The notes under the pieces: model-generated
The model's input: the letters and a program-made list of their open reading frames with translations, nothing else
What the model was told of the DNA's origin: nothing
The model's database searches: none
Position numbers and translations under genes: made by a program
In this document: positions 35,447 to 44,638 of the stretch, one piece after another
Layout: every line of letters begins with the position of its first letter
Position numbering within the stretch: the stretch's first letter is position 1
Source of the DNA: Qipengyuania sp.
GTDB lineage: Bacteria > Pseudomonadota > Alphaproteobacteria > Sphingomonadales > Sphingomonadaceae
Assembly: GCA_019745075.1 (NCBI GenBank)
Contig: JAIETR010000046.1
Coordinates: forward strand, 1 to 46,341
Direction: 5' to 3'
DNA length: 46,341 nt

Positions 35447-36249
35447 AATTGCCCTACTGGCATGTCGATGCCTTCGCCGCGCGGACCTTCGGCGGCAATC
35501 AGGCGGCGGTGATGCCGCTCGAAGCCTGGTTGCCCGACGAGACGCTGCTGGCCATCGCGGCCGAGAACCTGTTCGCCGAGACCGCCTTCGTCGTGCGCGA
35601 CGCCGCCGGCGCGGCGGATTGGGAGCTGCGCTGGTTCACGCCCGCGGAAGAGGTGCGGCTGTGCGGCCACGCCACGCTCGCCAGCGGACATGTCCTGCTC
35701 ACAAGAGACGGCGGCGATCGGGTGACCTTTCGGACCAGGCGCGCGGGCAATCTCGAGGTCCGCCGCGCGGCGAGCGGTTACGAGCTCGCTCTCCCGGCGA
35801 TCGCGACCGAACCCTCGAGCTGGCCCGAGGCGGTGGCGCTGCTCGGCGTGGAGCCGCTCGAGGTGTGGTTGAGCCCAGATCGCTACGGCATCTATCTGTT
35901 CGAGAGCGAGACCGCGGTGCGCGCGCTCGAGCCCGATCTGCGCGGACTGGCTCGGCTCGGGAACGACCAGTTCATCTGCACCGCGCCCGGATCGGGGTCC
36001 GCGGCAGGCTCCGACTTCGTCAGCCGGGTGTTCGTGCCCGGCGGAGGGGTGGACGAGGACAGCTTCACCGGCTCGGCCCACGCCGCGCTCACGCCGTTCT
36101 GGGCGGCGCGGCTGGGGCGTGGCGAGCTGACCGCGCACCAGGCTTCGGCGCGCGGCGGCGATGCGGTCTGCCGGCTAGACGGCGAGCGGGTCTGGCTCGC
36201 CGGTGGCTGCGTCACCGTCGTCGAGGGAATGTTTTACCTCGCCGGGTAG
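35443..36249 (+). CDS. PhzF-family isomerase-like protein
   Basis: The 268-residue protein has the PhzF/DapF double fold with catalytic Glu46 in NLFAETAFV, RWFTPAEEVRLCGHATLA, and the second-half motif FVPGGGVDEDSFTGSAHAALTPFW. Family members isomerise small metabolites, but most have unknown substrates, and I assign none. Overlaps fieF by ATGA. Its last 16 bases overlap the 3' end of the convergent hydrolase gene. Confidence 0.87.
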   Translation: MKLPYWHVDAFAARTFGGNQAAVMPLEAWLPDETLLAIAAENLFAETAFVVRDAAGAADWELRWFTPAEEVRLCGHATLASGHVLLTRDGGDRVTFRTRRAGNLEVRRAASGYELALPAIATEPSSWPEAVALLGVEPLEVWLSPDRYGIYLFESETAVRALEPDLRGLARLGNDQFICTAPGSGSAAGSDFVSRVFVPGGGVDEDSFTGSAHAALTPFWAARLGRGELTAHQASARGGDAVCRLDGERVWLAGGCVTVVEGMFYLAG

Positions 36250-37388
36250 AGCTCGACGAGATCGGCCAGCCGGGGCATCAGCGCCGCGCGCTGCGCGGCG
36301 TCGGAATGGCCGAGGCGCACCACGGTCAGCCGCTGCTCGGGGGAGACGAGCACATATTGCCCCATGTGCCCGATCATCGCGAACAGCGAATGCGGCGCGC
36401 GCTCGGGGAACAGCGGGCTGGAGCCCGACGATTCCGGCACGGGTCGGTTGAGCCAGGTCTGCAAGCCGTAGTGCGGGCTCCGCGGGCTGGGGGTCGTCAT
36501 CGCCTCGACCCACTGGCGCGGCACGAGCTGCGCGCCCTCGAAGGAGCCCTTGTTGCGCAGGAACTCGCCGAAACGGGCGAAGTCGCGCGCGGTGGCGTGC
36601 ATCAGGCTGCCGCCGATCAGCGTGCCCGAAGCGTCGAACTCGGGAACGATGCTTGCCATGCCCAGCGGTTCGAACAGGCGCGCCTGGAGATAGTCGGCGA
36701 CCGCGCGGCGGCGCGCCTCGGGATCGCGGCTGTTGTCGGTGAGCACGCGCGCGGCGATGTCGGCGAGGATGACCGTCGTATTGCTCGAATATTCGAACTT
36801 CGCGCCCGGATCGGCCTCGAGCGGTTGCTCCTCCGCCCATTGCGCCATGTCGTCGCGCCCATCGAGGAACAGCATCCGCACCTCGCTGCTCTCGCCCGGC
36901 ACCGGCCCGGCCTCGGTGTGATCCAGGCCAGCGCGCATCTGCAGCAGGTGGCGGATAGTGATCGCGGCGCGCGGGTCGCCCGGGCGCTGCCAGCGCGGGA
37001 TCGGCGCCGGCTGGTCGAGCGTCAATCGGCCGTCGGCGACTAGCAGGCCGATCATCGTGGCGGTGACGGTCTTGGCCATCGACCAGCTCGCGAAGCGCGT
37101 CGCCGGTCCATAGCCCGCTCCGTAGCGCTCGGCCGCGATCTTGCCATTCGCCATGACGATCACGGCGCGCGTCTCGCCCAGCGCGGGATCGGTAAACAGC
37201 GTGTCGACCGCGCGCGCCAGCTCCTGGCGGGGGGCGCCCGCATCGGCGGTGACCGCGCCGAGCGCCTCTTCGCTCAGGGGCGCCGGCACGGCCGGTTCCG
37301 GCGCGCCGCACGCGCCGAGGCTTGAGCCGAGGGCGATGGCGAGGATATGGCGGTTGCGGCGCGGAAGCATGGCGGCGCTCACTCGCAT
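36234..37388 (-). CDS. Serine hydrolase, beta-lactamase class C-like lipoprotein
   Basis: The 384-residue protein has a lipoprotein signal (lipobox LGAC, Cys27) and the class C/esterase-type catalytic set: SMAK (Ser103, Lys106) and FEYSSN (Tyr and Asn of YxN) with a final GHMGQY (HxG) triad. Such proteins are more often peptidases or esterases than true beta-lactamases; no resistance is implied. Two starts fit: ATG 37388 and ATG 37370 (MLPRRNRHILAIAL). Its start region overlaps the divergent small gene. Confidence 0.85.
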   Translation of the reverse strand: MRVSAAMLPRRNRHILAIALGSSLGACGAPEPAVPAPLSEEALGAVTADAGAPRQELARAVDTLFTDPALGETRAVIVMANGKIAAERYGAGYGPATRFASWSMAKTVTATMIGLLVADGRLTLDQPAPIPRWQRPGDPRAAITIRHLLQMRAGLDHTEAGPVPGESSEVRMLFLDGRDDMAQWAEEQPLEADPGAKFEYSSNTTVILADIAARVLTDNSRDPEARRRAVADYLQARLFEPLGMASIVPEFDASGTLIGGSLMHATARDFARFGEFLRNKGSFEGAQLVPRQWVEAMTTPSPRSPHYGLQTWLNRPVPESSGSSPLFPERAPHSLFAMIGHMGQYVLVSPEQRLTVVRLGHSDAAQRAALMPRLADLVELYPAR

Positions 37389-37755
37389 GGGGATTTCCCG
37401 CTTGGCAAATGCAAAATCCCGCAGCCGCTCACGGCTCTGGCCGGTCCTCATCCTCGCGCTGGCCGCTGGTCTTGCCGCCCTGTGGTTTTCGAGCTTCGGC
37501 CAGCGTCTGCGCGGCGATGCGGCGGCGGGCGCCGCCTATGGCGCGCGGGTCGCCTGCTCGTGTCGCTTTGTGGCGGGGCGTAGCCTGGAGGACTGCAAAA
37601 AGGACAAGCTCGCGGGCATGGACCTGATCGGGCTCAGCGTCGATGATGAGACCAAAAGCGTCACAGCCAGCGTGCCGCTGATCGTCAGCGAGACCGCCAG
37701 TCTTCGGGAAGGCTATGGCTGCGTCCTCCAAAGCTGGCGCGAACGCGAGCCCTAG
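37387..37755 (+). CDS. Small membrane-anchored protein of unknown function
   Basis: The 122-residue protein has a basic N-terminus (SRSRSRLWP), one membrane segment (about residues 18-36) and a likely periplasmic domain with three cysteines (ARVACSCRF and GYGCVLQ) plus a fourth in LEDCKKDK, room for two disulfides. No family recognised. It starts within four bases of the divergent hydrolase start and is probably linked to it in function; such pairing is inference. A TTG at 37402 is an alternative start. Its TAG interlocks with the mnmA stop. Confidence 0.65.
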   Translation: MGISRLANAKSRSRSRLWPVLILALAAGLAALWFSSFGQRLRGDAAAGAAYGARVACSCRFVAGRSLEDCKKDKLAGMDLIGLSVDDETKSVTASVPLIVSETASLREGYGCVLQSWREREP

Positions 37756-38948
37756 CTTGCGTCGGCGACTTCGGCCTCGGTGCTGGCGATCCACCCCCCG
37801 CCGACCACCCGTTCCCCGGCGTAGATCGCCGCCGCCTGTCCCGGCGCGACTCCGAACTCGGGCTCGGCGAATCGGATCCGCGTCGCCGCGCCCCTTCCGA
37901 GCGGACCTTCGAGCGTGACCGGCACGGGCTTGGCCAGGCTGCGCACCTTGGCCGTCAGGGGCAGGTCGGGCAGCGGGCCGATGCGATTGGTGTCCGTCAG
38001 CCGCGCCGCGCCGACAGCGAGCAAGCGCCTGGGTCCGACTCGCACTTCGGCGCGCGCCGCGTCCACGCCGACGACATACAGCGGCTCGGCCTGGCCGCCG
38101 ATCTCCAGCCCGCGGCGCTGGCCGACCGTGAAGTGGACGATGCCGCGGTGCTCGCCGAGCCGCTCGCCGGTTTCGGCATGGACAATCACTCCCGGCCGCG
38201 CGCTGTCGGGCCGCAGCGACTTGACGATGCGCGCGTAATCGCCGTCGGGCACGAAACAGATGTCCTGGCTGTCGGGCTTGGCGGCGTTGCGCAGGCCCGC
38301 GCCCCGCGCCAGCTCGCGCACCGCGCTCTTGGGCAGCGCGCCGAGCGGGAAGCGCAGGAAATCGAGCTGTCGGTCGGTGGTGCCGTAGAGGAAATAGGAC
38401 TGGTCGCGCGCTGGATCGAGCGCGCGGTGAAGCTCCGGGCCGGCGCTTCCCGCGACCCGGCGGACATAGTGCCCGGTCGCCAGACAATCGGCGCCGAGCT
38501 CGCGGGCCATGCGCAGCAGATCGGTGAACTTGGGCCCCATGTTGCAGCGGATGCACGGCACCGGTGTGAGTCCGGCCGCATAATCGTCGGCAAACTGCTC
38601 GACCACGTCCTCGCGAAACGCGCTTTCGTGGTCGAAGACGTAATGCGCCATGCCGAGCCGGTCGGCGACCGCGCGGGCATCGCGGATGTCGTCGCCGGCA
38701 CAGCAGGCGCCCTTGCGACCGGCGGCGGCGCCGTGGTCGTAGAGCTGGAGCGTGATGCCGATCGCCTCCGCGCCGCTCGCCGCCGCGAGCGCGGCGACCA
38801 CCGAGCTGTCGACCCCGCCCGACATGGCGACGACCACGCGGCAGTCCGCCGCCGGGCGCGGCAGATCGAACAGCCGCGCGGCATCGTCGCTCGCGGGAAG
38901 GGCGCGCAAGTCGATGCTCAGCCTGGCCTCGGTCATGGCCGCGTCCAT
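37752..38948 (-). CDS. mnmA: tRNA 2-thiouridylase MnmA
   Basis: Thiolates U34 of Lys, Glu and Gln tRNAs. The 398-residue protein has the PP-loop AMSGGVDSS, catalytic cysteines in PVPCIRCN and in [17 protein letters not shown] and the [10 protein letters not shown] motif, and the C-terminal beta-barrel. ATG 38936 (MTEARL) is an alternative start; neither has a strong ribosome site. Stop codons of this gene and of the small convergent gene share the palindrome CTAG (37752-37755). Confidence 0.93.
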   Translation of the reverse strand: MDAAMTEARLSIDLRALPASDDAARLFDLPRPAADCRVVVAMSGGVDSSVVAALAAASGAEAIGITLQLYDHGAAAGRKGACCAGDDIRDARAVADRLGMAHYVFDHESAFREDVVEQFADDYAAGLTPVPCIRCNMGPKFTDLLRMARELGADCLATGHYVRRVAGSAGPELHRALDPARDQSYFLYGTTDRQLDFLRFPLGALPKSAVRELARGAGLRNAAKPDSQDICFVPDGDYARIVKSLRPDSARPGVIVHAETGERLGEHRGIVHFTVGQRRGLEIGGQAEPLYVVGVDAARAEVRVGPRRLLAVGAARLTDTNRIGPLPDLPLTAKVRSLAKPVPVTLEGPLGRGAATRIRFAEPEFGVAPGQAAAIYAGERVVGGGWIASTEAEVADAS

Positions 38949-39041
38949 AGGGGCGGATCGGAACGAACGCCAGCGCGGCGCGGATTCGGGTCGTTCGCGT
39001 GTTTCACGGAGTGTTTACCACAAGCCGCTATCAAGGCCGCA

Positions 39042-39338
39042 ATGTACGAGGGTCCCATCCAGGCCGCGGATTACGCCGGCAGCGAGGAATCGCCGATCCT
39101 GCGCCAATTGCGCTGGACCGATCTCGTCGCCCGGATCGCCGCCACGCGAGAGACCCGGCCGGCGGCGTTTCCGACCCCCGAAGAGCCCCACGCCAGCTTC
39201 GCCGCCTTTCACCGCGACAGCGAGCACGAAGGTCAACAGCGCATTAACCGTGATGCTTTAACGCATGGAAAATCGAGCCGGATAATCACGCCCGAGGCCG
39301 CGAATAACGCGGGCGATGGCGACCGAGAGACACGATGA
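39042..39338 (+). CDS. Small soluble protein coupled to sciP, function unknown
   Basis: The 98-residue protein (MYEGPIQAADYAG) is hydrophilic, with a Glu/Pro-rich centre and no membrane segment. I accept it as real because its TGA overlaps the sciP start as ATGA (39335-39338), the codon usage agrees with neighbours, and the reading frame begins just after the mnmA promoter gap. A GATTC site (GANTC, methylated by CcrM in alphaproteobacteria) lies upstream at 38983-38987. No motif tells its role. Confidence 0.6.
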   Translation: MYEGPIQAADYAGSEESPILRQLRWTDLVARIAATRETRPAAFPTPEEPHASFAAFHRDSEHEGQQRINRDALTHGKSSRIITPEAANNAGDGDRETR

Positions 39339-39634
39339 TCGAAAACCAGGACATCCGCCCCGCACAGGTAATCGGCCCCCTCGGGGAGCCGCTGACGCTG
39401 GCCGATCTGCCGCCCCCCGAAACGCGCCGTTGGGTCGTGCGCCGCAAGGCCGAGGTCGTGGCCGCGGTCAACGGCGGGCTGCTCAGCATCGACGACGTGC
39501 TCGAGCGCTACGGGCTGACGCTGGAGGAATTCGCGTCCTGGCAGCGCGCGGTAGACCGGTCGGGAATGCAAGGGCTGCGCGTGACGCGCATCCAGCACTA
39601 CCGCGAACTCTATGAGCGCCAGCTCAAATACTGA
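39335..39634 (+). CDS. sciP: CtrA inhibitor SciP (DUF1153)
   Basis: The 99-residue protein matches SciP, a small helix-turn-helix protein that binds DNA and the response regulator CtrA to block CtrA-dependent transcription in the alphaproteobacterial cell cycle. The family signature is clear: RWVVRRKAEVVAAVNGGLLS, ERYGLTLEEFASWQRA and LRVTRIQHYREL, helices about 30-85. The N-terminus reads IGPLGEPLTLADLPPP, also typical. It follows the small gene by ATGA overlap. Confidence 0.93.
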   Translation: MIENQDIRPAQVIGPLGEPLTLADLPPPETRRWVVRRKAEVVAAVNGGLLSIDDVLERYGLTLEEFASWQRAVDRSGMQGLRVTRIQHYRELYERQLKY

Positions 39635-39763
39635 CGCCGCGCAATTGCGCTTGGTAACAGCACAATAATCGTTCACACCCGCCCCTCGGCTCATCACGGC
39701 CGGGGAACGCCTTGTGTCGCGCGCCGTTCTAGTGGCGTACGACGCGCAAAAGGGCGCAAAAAC

Positions 39764-39769
39764 AGGAGG
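39764..39769 (+). promoter_or_regulatory. Perfect ribosome binding site AGGAGG of the GlsB-family gene
   Basis: AGGAGG ends 8 bases before ATG 39778; it fixes this start and suggests strong translation, unlike most genes in the window. Confidence 0.8.
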
Positions 39770-39777
39770 AGTGTGAT

Positions 39778-40047
39778 ATGTTGGGCTGGATTATCGCGAT
39801 TATCGTCGGCGGTGTCGCCGGTTGGCTTGCAAGCATGGTCATGGCGCGCGACGCGTCGATGGGCATTTTCATGAATATCGTCGTCGGCATCGTCGGCGCG
39901 ATCATCGGCAATCTTCTCGCCGGGCCTCTGTTTGGCATCGACACCACCATCCAGACGTTCAACCTTCCGGGCTTCCTCGTGGCCATCGTCGGCGCCATCG
40001 TCCTGCTCGCGATCGTCAACCTGGTTCAGCGCGGACGCGTGCGCTAG
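39778..40047 (+). CDS. GlsB/YeaQ/YmgE-family small membrane protein
   Basis: The 89-residue protein has three hydrophobic, Gly-rich helices (about 3-22, 31-50, 62-82) with GGVAGWLASMVM and IVVGIVGAIIGNLLAG, typical of transglycosylase-associated (YeaQ) proteins, a general-stress family in enterics. Molecular function is not known. A consensus ribosome site lies before it and a strong terminator after it, so it is a separate monocistronic unit. Confidence 0.9.
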   Translation: MLGWIIAIIVGGVAGWLASMVMARDASMGIFMNIVVGIVGAIIGNLLAGPLFGIDTTIQTFNLPGFLVAIVGAIVLLAIVNLVQRGRVR

Positions 40048-40073
40048 CGCCGCCGCAGCAGAACAAGCATTCG

Positions 40074-40103
40074 AAGGGCGGCTTTCGGGCCGCCCTTTTC
40101 TTT
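40074..40103 (+). terminator. Rho-independent terminator after the GlsB-family gene
   Basis: A 9-base-pair GC-rich stem (40074-40082 with 40089-40097), 6-base loop, followed by TTTTCTTT (from 40096). It closes the transcription unit 27 bases after the stop and is the only strong intrinsic terminator I found in the window. Confidence 0.85.
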
Positions 40104-40258
40104 GCGTGCGGCATCGTGTCGCTGGTCCGTCGCTTTCGGCCGCCCGTCGAGAGCGCGATTGCCCTTCGCCCGCCGTGCCGCTAGGGCGAGAAGCGTCGAA
40201 AGGCGGCCGCGCGCCGGCCAAGCGAACGCAGGATTTTCGAGCCGGGGCGGCAGGAACG

Positions 40259-41449
40259 ATGAATTACGAGACGACGGTGACCGCGGATCGCGCCGACGCA
40301 TTGTCGGGCGAACTGGACACGCCTGCGGCCGCGCCTCGCTCACGCCGGCGATGGGCGATCGGCGCTCTCGTGGCGCTGCTGCTGGCGATCGGGGCCTATT
40401 TCGCCTTCGGCACCGGCGGCCAGGTGGCCGATCCGGCCGCCGACAAGGATTCGCAGCTGCCGGTGGTGACCGTGGTGGCGCCCGGCCGCGCGACGGTCGA
40501 GGGCACCATCGCCGCCACCGGAACCATCGGCGCGCGGCGGGAAATTCCGGTCGGCGTGGTCGGCGAAGGCGGCCGCGTCGTCTCGGTTACCGTGGACCAG
40601 GGCGATTGGGTGCGCCAGGGGCAGGTTCTCGTCGCGGTCGATCGCTCGGTGCAGAACCAGCAAGCGAGCGGCGCCGCCGCGCAGATCGGGGTCGCCCGCG
40701 CCGACGCCAATCTTGCCCAGGCCAACCTCGACCGCGCGCTCAAGCTGGTCAGCCGCGGCTTCGTCTCGAAGGCCGACGTCGATCGTCTCACCGCCACCCG
40801 CGATGCCGCGGCGGCGCGGGTGCGCGTCGCCGAAGCCTCGCTCCGCGAGCTCCAGGCCCGCAATGCCAGGCTCAACATCTACGCCCCCACCGGCGGACTG
40901 ATCCTCACGCGCAGCGTCGAGCCCGGCCAGATCGTCGGCGCGGGATCGCAACCGGTGTTCACGATCGCGAAGGGCGGCGAGATGGAAATGCTCGCCCGGC
41001 TGAGCGAAGAGGATCTGGCGAAGATCTCGGTGGGCACGCCGGTTACGGTCACACCGGTCGGCCTAGACCGCAGCTTCACCGGACAAGTCTGGCAGATCAA
41101 GCCGACCATCGACCCGCAGACGCGGCAGGGTGCCGCGCGCGTCGCGCTCGGCTATGCGCCGGGGCTCAGGCCGGGCGGGTTCGCCAGCGCGGTCATCGAC
41201 TCCGGCACCGTCGTCGCGCCGATGCTGCCCGAGAGCGCGGTGATGTCCGACGACAAGGGCAACTTCGTCTATATTGTCGGGAGAGACGACAAGGTCGTGC
41301 GCCGCGGCGTCACCACCGGACTGGTGACCGACCGCGGCATCGCGATCACTTCCGGCCTCTCCGGACAGGAGCGCGTGGTGCTGCGCGCCGGCGGCTTCCT
41401 CAATCCCGGCGACAAGGTGAAGCCCAAAGCCGGCAAGATCGAGCGGTAG
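40259..41449 (+). CDS. RND efflux periplasmic adaptor (HlyD/MFP family)
   Basis: The 396-residue protein has a cytoplasmic tail, one membrane segment (about 36-52) and the MFP layout: barrel-sandwich halves (EGGRVVSVTVDQGDWVRQGQVLVAVD at 100-125, here described by position, and YAPTGGLILTR), a coiled-coil hairpin (about 130-200), and a beta-barrel domain with a DKGNFVYIV-type membrane-proximal domain. It bridges the permease to an outer-membrane channel, not encoded here. CAGGAACG serves as ribosome site; ATG 40259. Confidence 0.9.
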   Translation: MNYETTVTADRADALSGELDTPAAAPRSRRRWAIGALVALLLAIGAYFAFGTGGQVADPAADKDSQLPVVTVVAPGRATVEGTIAATGTIGARREIPVGVVGEGGRVVSVTVDQGDWVRQGQVLVAVDRSVQNQQASGAAAQIGVARADANLAQANLDRALKLVSRGFVSKADVDRLTATRDAAAARVRVAEASLRELQARNARLNIYAPTGGLILTRSVEPGQIVGAGSQPVFTIAKGGEMEMLARLSEEDLAKISVGTPVTVTPVGLDRSFTGQVWQIKPTIDPQTRQGAARVALGYAPGLRPGGFASAVIDSGTVVAPMLPESAVMSDDKGNFVYIVGRDDKVVRRGVTTGLVTDRGIAITSGLSGQERVVLRAGGFLNPGDKVKPKAGKIER

Positions 41450-41455
41450 CCGCGC

Positions 41456-44400
41456 ATGGGCCTGCGCAACATCTCCGCCTGGTCGATCCGGAACCCGATC
41501 ATCCCGCTGGTGATGTTCGTCGGCCTGCTGTTCGCGGGATTCCTCAGCTTCTCGCGCATGAGCGTGCAGAACGATCCCGACATCGAGTTTCCCATGGTTC
41601 TCGTCGTCATCTCGCAGCCCGGCGCGGCACCCAGCGAAATTTACACCCAGATAACCGAGAAGGTGGAAGCCGCGCTGGCGACGCTCGAAGGTGTGGATGT
41701 GATCGCCAGCACTGCCCGCGAAGGGGTTTCGCAGACTCAGGTTAGGCTGGACATCGGAACCGATGTCGATGTGGCGGTCAACGAAGCCAAAGCCGCAGTC
41801 GACCAGATCCGCGGCGACCTGCCCGACGGCATCCTCGAGCCGCGCGTCTTCAAGGCCGCAACCTCGAGTAACGACATCGTCAACTTCGCAGTCAGCGCCG
41901 ACGACATGACGATGGAACAGCTGAGCTGGTTCACCGACGATGTCGTCACCAAGCGGCTGCTCGCGGTGCCCGGCGTAGCGGCTGCGTCGCGTCGCGGCGG
42001 CGTGGACCGCGAAATCCGTGTCACGATCGATCCCGCGCGAATGCAGGCGCTGGGCGTAACCGCCTCGCAGATCAACGCGGCGCTGCGCCAGAGCAATGTC
42101 GATGCCGGGGGCGGGCAGGCTGAGATCGCGGGCTCGCGGCAGTCGGTGCGTGTGCTCGGCAACGCTGGGGACGCCTACGAGCTCAGCCAGCGGTCCATCG
42201 CTCTCGGCGGCGGCCGCTCGGTCAAGCTGAGCGATGTCGCGACGGTCACCGACGGGGCCAGCGAAATCCGCAACATCGCCAAGGTCAACGGGCGTCCGGT
42301 GGTGACCTTCGGCATCCAGCGCGCGCGCGGCGAATCCGACGTCTCGGTGTATGACGAATCGGTCAAGGTGCTCGCCGAAATCCAAACCGAAAATCCCGGC
42401 GTCCGCTTCACCGAGCTGTTCAACTCGGTAACCTATACAAAGGACCAGTACGAAAGCTCGATCGCCGCGATGATCGAGGGCGCCATCCTGGCGGTCGTGG
42501 TGGTGTTTTTCTTCCTGCGCGATTGGCGCGCGACAATCATTTCGGCGATCGCGATCCCGCTCTCCGCGATACCGACCTTCTGGTTCATGGACTTGCTCGG
42601 CTTTTCGCTCAACCAAATGAGCCTGCTCGCGCTCGGGCTTGTGGCGGGCGTGCTGGTCGATGATGCGATCGTCGAGATCGAGAACATCGTGCGGCACATG
42701 CGGATGGGGAAAACCGCTTATCAGGCCTCGATCGACGCCGCCGACGAGATCGGCATCGCGGTGGTGGCCACTACCTTTTCGATTGCCGCCGTGTTCCTCC
42801 CTGTCGGCCTGATGCCGGGCATCGCGGGCCAGTTCTTCAAGAATTTTGGCCTTACCGTGGTCGCCGCGGTGCTCGTGAGCCTTGCGGTTGCACGGATGAT
42901 TACGCCGCTCATCGCGGCCTATTTCCTGCGCGAACACGGCCAGCAGGAGCACGCAAGCGGGCCATGGATGCAGCGTTATACGCGCGTCCTCGAATGGTCG
43001 ATCAACCGCCGCAAAGCCGTGGCCTATCGCGAGCGCGCTCTCGTAACGCACGGAAGACTGGGCATTTTGCGACGAGTTAAGGCCCGCTTTCTTGACCATC
43101 GCATCTGGATCATGGGCGTGGGCTTGGTGTCTTTCGCGCTTACCATTTTCATGTTTGCGGTCATGCCGAAGCAATTTTTTCCTGATACCAACCTCGACTT
43201 CAGCATGGTGCGTATCGAAATGGTGCCGGGCACCACGCTCAAGCAGGCCGAGGAAGTTTCCGATCGCGTGGTAGCGATCCTGCGCCAGGAGCAGGAGGTG
43301 GAGGCCGTGCTCGAAAACGTCGGTGAGGGCAGCGGCTCGCTCTATGTGACGCTGCGCGACGACCGCGTGCGCAAGAGCATGCAGTTCGAGCGCGAGGTGT
43401 CGCTGAAGTTCCAGCAGATTCCTGACGCCCGCGTCAATTTCCAGGAGATGCAGAACGGCCCGCCCGGCGGCTCGGGCCGCGATATCTCGGTCATGCTGTC
43501 CGGCAGCGATCCCGAGCTGCTCGACCGCACCGCGCTCCAACTCGTCGAGCAGATGAAAGGCCTTGACACCATCCGCGCGCCGCGGGTCGAAGCCGACCTC
43601 AAGCGGCCCGAGCTGATCATCACTCCGCGCACCGATCTGGCCGCCTCGCTCGGCGTCACCACCGCGGCGTTGAGCCAGGCGATCCGCATTGCCACCATAG
43701 GCGAGATCGACATGAACGCGGCGAGATTCTCGCTCTCCGACCGCCAGGTCCCGATCCGGGTCATGCTACCCGAGCAATCGCGCAGCCAGCTTGGCACAAT
43801 CCAGAACTTGCCGGTGCCCACCGCTACTGGCGGCTCGGTGCCGCTGTCGCGGGTCGCCGAAATTCGCTTCGGCGCCGGGCCGACCTCGATCGAGAGCTAT
43901 GATCGCCTGCGCCGCGTCTATATCGGCGCTGATCTCTCCCCGGGCGCGGAGAAGGGTGTGGTGGACCAGCAGATCGAGAAGCTGCCGCTGATGCAGGCCC
44001 TGCCCAGCGGGGTCAGCAACAAGAAGGCCGGCTCAGAGAGATTTCTCCAAGAACTGATGCGGGACTTTGGAATCGCGCTCGGCACCGGCATCCTCTCGGT
44101 CTTCGCCGTGCTGGTGCTGCTGTATCGCCGCCTCATGAGCCCGCTGGTCAATATGGGCTCGCTGCTGCTGGCGCCGCTGGGCGGCCTGATTGCACTCTGG
44201 ATTCTCGGCCAGCCGGTGTCGCTGCCCGTGTTCATCGGCATCCTCATGCTGTTCGGCATCGTCGCCAAGAACTCGATCCTGCTGGTCGATTTCGCGCTCG
44301 AGGAGATGGAGCGGGGCAAAACCCGCTTCGAGGCGATCGTCGAGGCCGGCAAGAAACGCGCGCAGCCGATCGTGATGACCACGGTGGCGATGACCGCCGG

Positions 44401-44638
44401 CATGATCCCCACCGCGATCTCGCTTTCGGGCGATGGCGCCTGGCGCGCGCCGATGGGCACGGTGGTGATCGGCGGGCTGCTGCTCAGCACACTGCTGACG
44501 CTGCTGATCGTTCCGGCGGGCTTCAGCCTGGCCGCCGGGATCGAACGCCGGCTGGGGCCCAAGCTGCGGCGCACCTTCCTGTCCTACGATCCGCAGCGCG
44601 ACGGACACCGCGACGGGGCGGCCCTGCCCGCCGAGTGA
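41456..44638 (+). CDS. RND-family efflux permease
   Basis: The 1060-residue proton-driven pump has the two-repeat RND layout: 12 membrane segments, large periplasmic loops at about 35-335 and 565-870. Segment 4 holds [17 protein letters not shown] (about 394-411) with the proton-relay aspartates; segment 10-11 holds [15 protein letters not shown]. The HAE-1/2 type is likely; substrate cannot be read. The loop near 515-545 (43000-43090) is less typical in sequence and lower in GC. Six bases separate it from the adaptor. Confidence 0.92.
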   Translation: MGLRNISAWSIRNPIIPLVMFVGLLFAGFLSFSRMSVQNDPDIEFPMVLVVISQPGAAPSEIYTQITEKVEAALATLEGVDVIASTAREGVSQTQVRLDIGTDVDVAVNEAKAAVDQIRGDLPDGILEPRVFKAATSSNDIVNFAVSADDMTMEQLSWFTDDVVTKRLLAVPGVAAASRRGGVDREIRVTIDPARMQALGVTASQINAALRQSNVDAGGGQAEIAGSRQSVRVLGNAGDAYELSQRSIALGGGRSVKLSDVATVTDGASEIRNIAKVNGRPVVTFGIQRARGESDVSVYDESVKVLAEIQTENPGVRFTELFNSVTYTKDQYESSIAAMIEGAILAVVVVFFFLRDWRATIISAIAIPLSAIPTFWFMDLLGFSLNQMSLLALGLVAGVLVDDAIVEIENIVRHMRMGKTAYQASIDAADEIGIAVVATTFSIAAVFLPVGLMPGIAGQFFKNFGLTVVAAVLVSLAVARMITPLIAAYFLREHGQQEHASGPWMQRYTRVLEWSINRRKAVAYRERALVTHGRLGILRRVKARFLDHRIWIMGVGLVSFALTIFMFAVMPKQFFPDTNLDFSMVRIEMVPGTTLKQAEEVSDRVVAILRQEQEVEAVLENVGEGSGSLYVTLRDDRVRKSMQFEREVSLKFQQIPDARVNFQEMQNGPPGGSGRDISVMLSGSDPELLDRTALQLVEQMKGLDTIRAPRVEADLKRPELIITPRTDLAASLGVTTAALSQAIRIATIGEIDMNAARFSLSDRQVPIRVMLPEQSRSQLGTIQNLPVPTATGGSVPLSRVAEIRFGAGPTSIESYDRLRRVYIGADLSPGAEKGVVDQQIEKLPLMQALPSGVSNKKAGSERFLQELMRDFGIALGTGILSVFAVLVLLYRRLMSPLVNMGSLLLAPLGGLIALWILGQPVSLPVFIGILMLFGIVAKNSILLVDFALEEMERGKTRFEAIVEAGKKRAQPIVMTTVAMTAGMIPTAISLSGDGAWRAPMGTVVIGGLLLSTLLTLLIVPAGFSLAAGIERRLGPKLRRTFLSYDPQRDGHRDGAALPAE

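Noticed and set aside
36234-37388. Calling the hydrolase a resistance beta-lactamase
   Set aside because: SxxK and YxN are shared with esterases and peptidases; the long lipoprotein type is rarely a resistance enzyme.
39244-39262. TTAA ... TTAAC half-sites resembling a CtrA box before sciP
   Set aside because: The spacing is 10 bases, not the 7 of the consensus, and it lies inside the upstream small gene.
39639-39650. 12-base perfect palindrome GCGCAATTGCGC after sciP
   Set aside because: Too short to call a terminator or operator without conservation data; no T-run.
41063-43540. An 825-codon open frame on the minus strand opposite the RND pump
   Set aside because: It is a His/Arg/Asp-rich shadow of a high-GC gene; the opposite strand encodes a clear RND pump.
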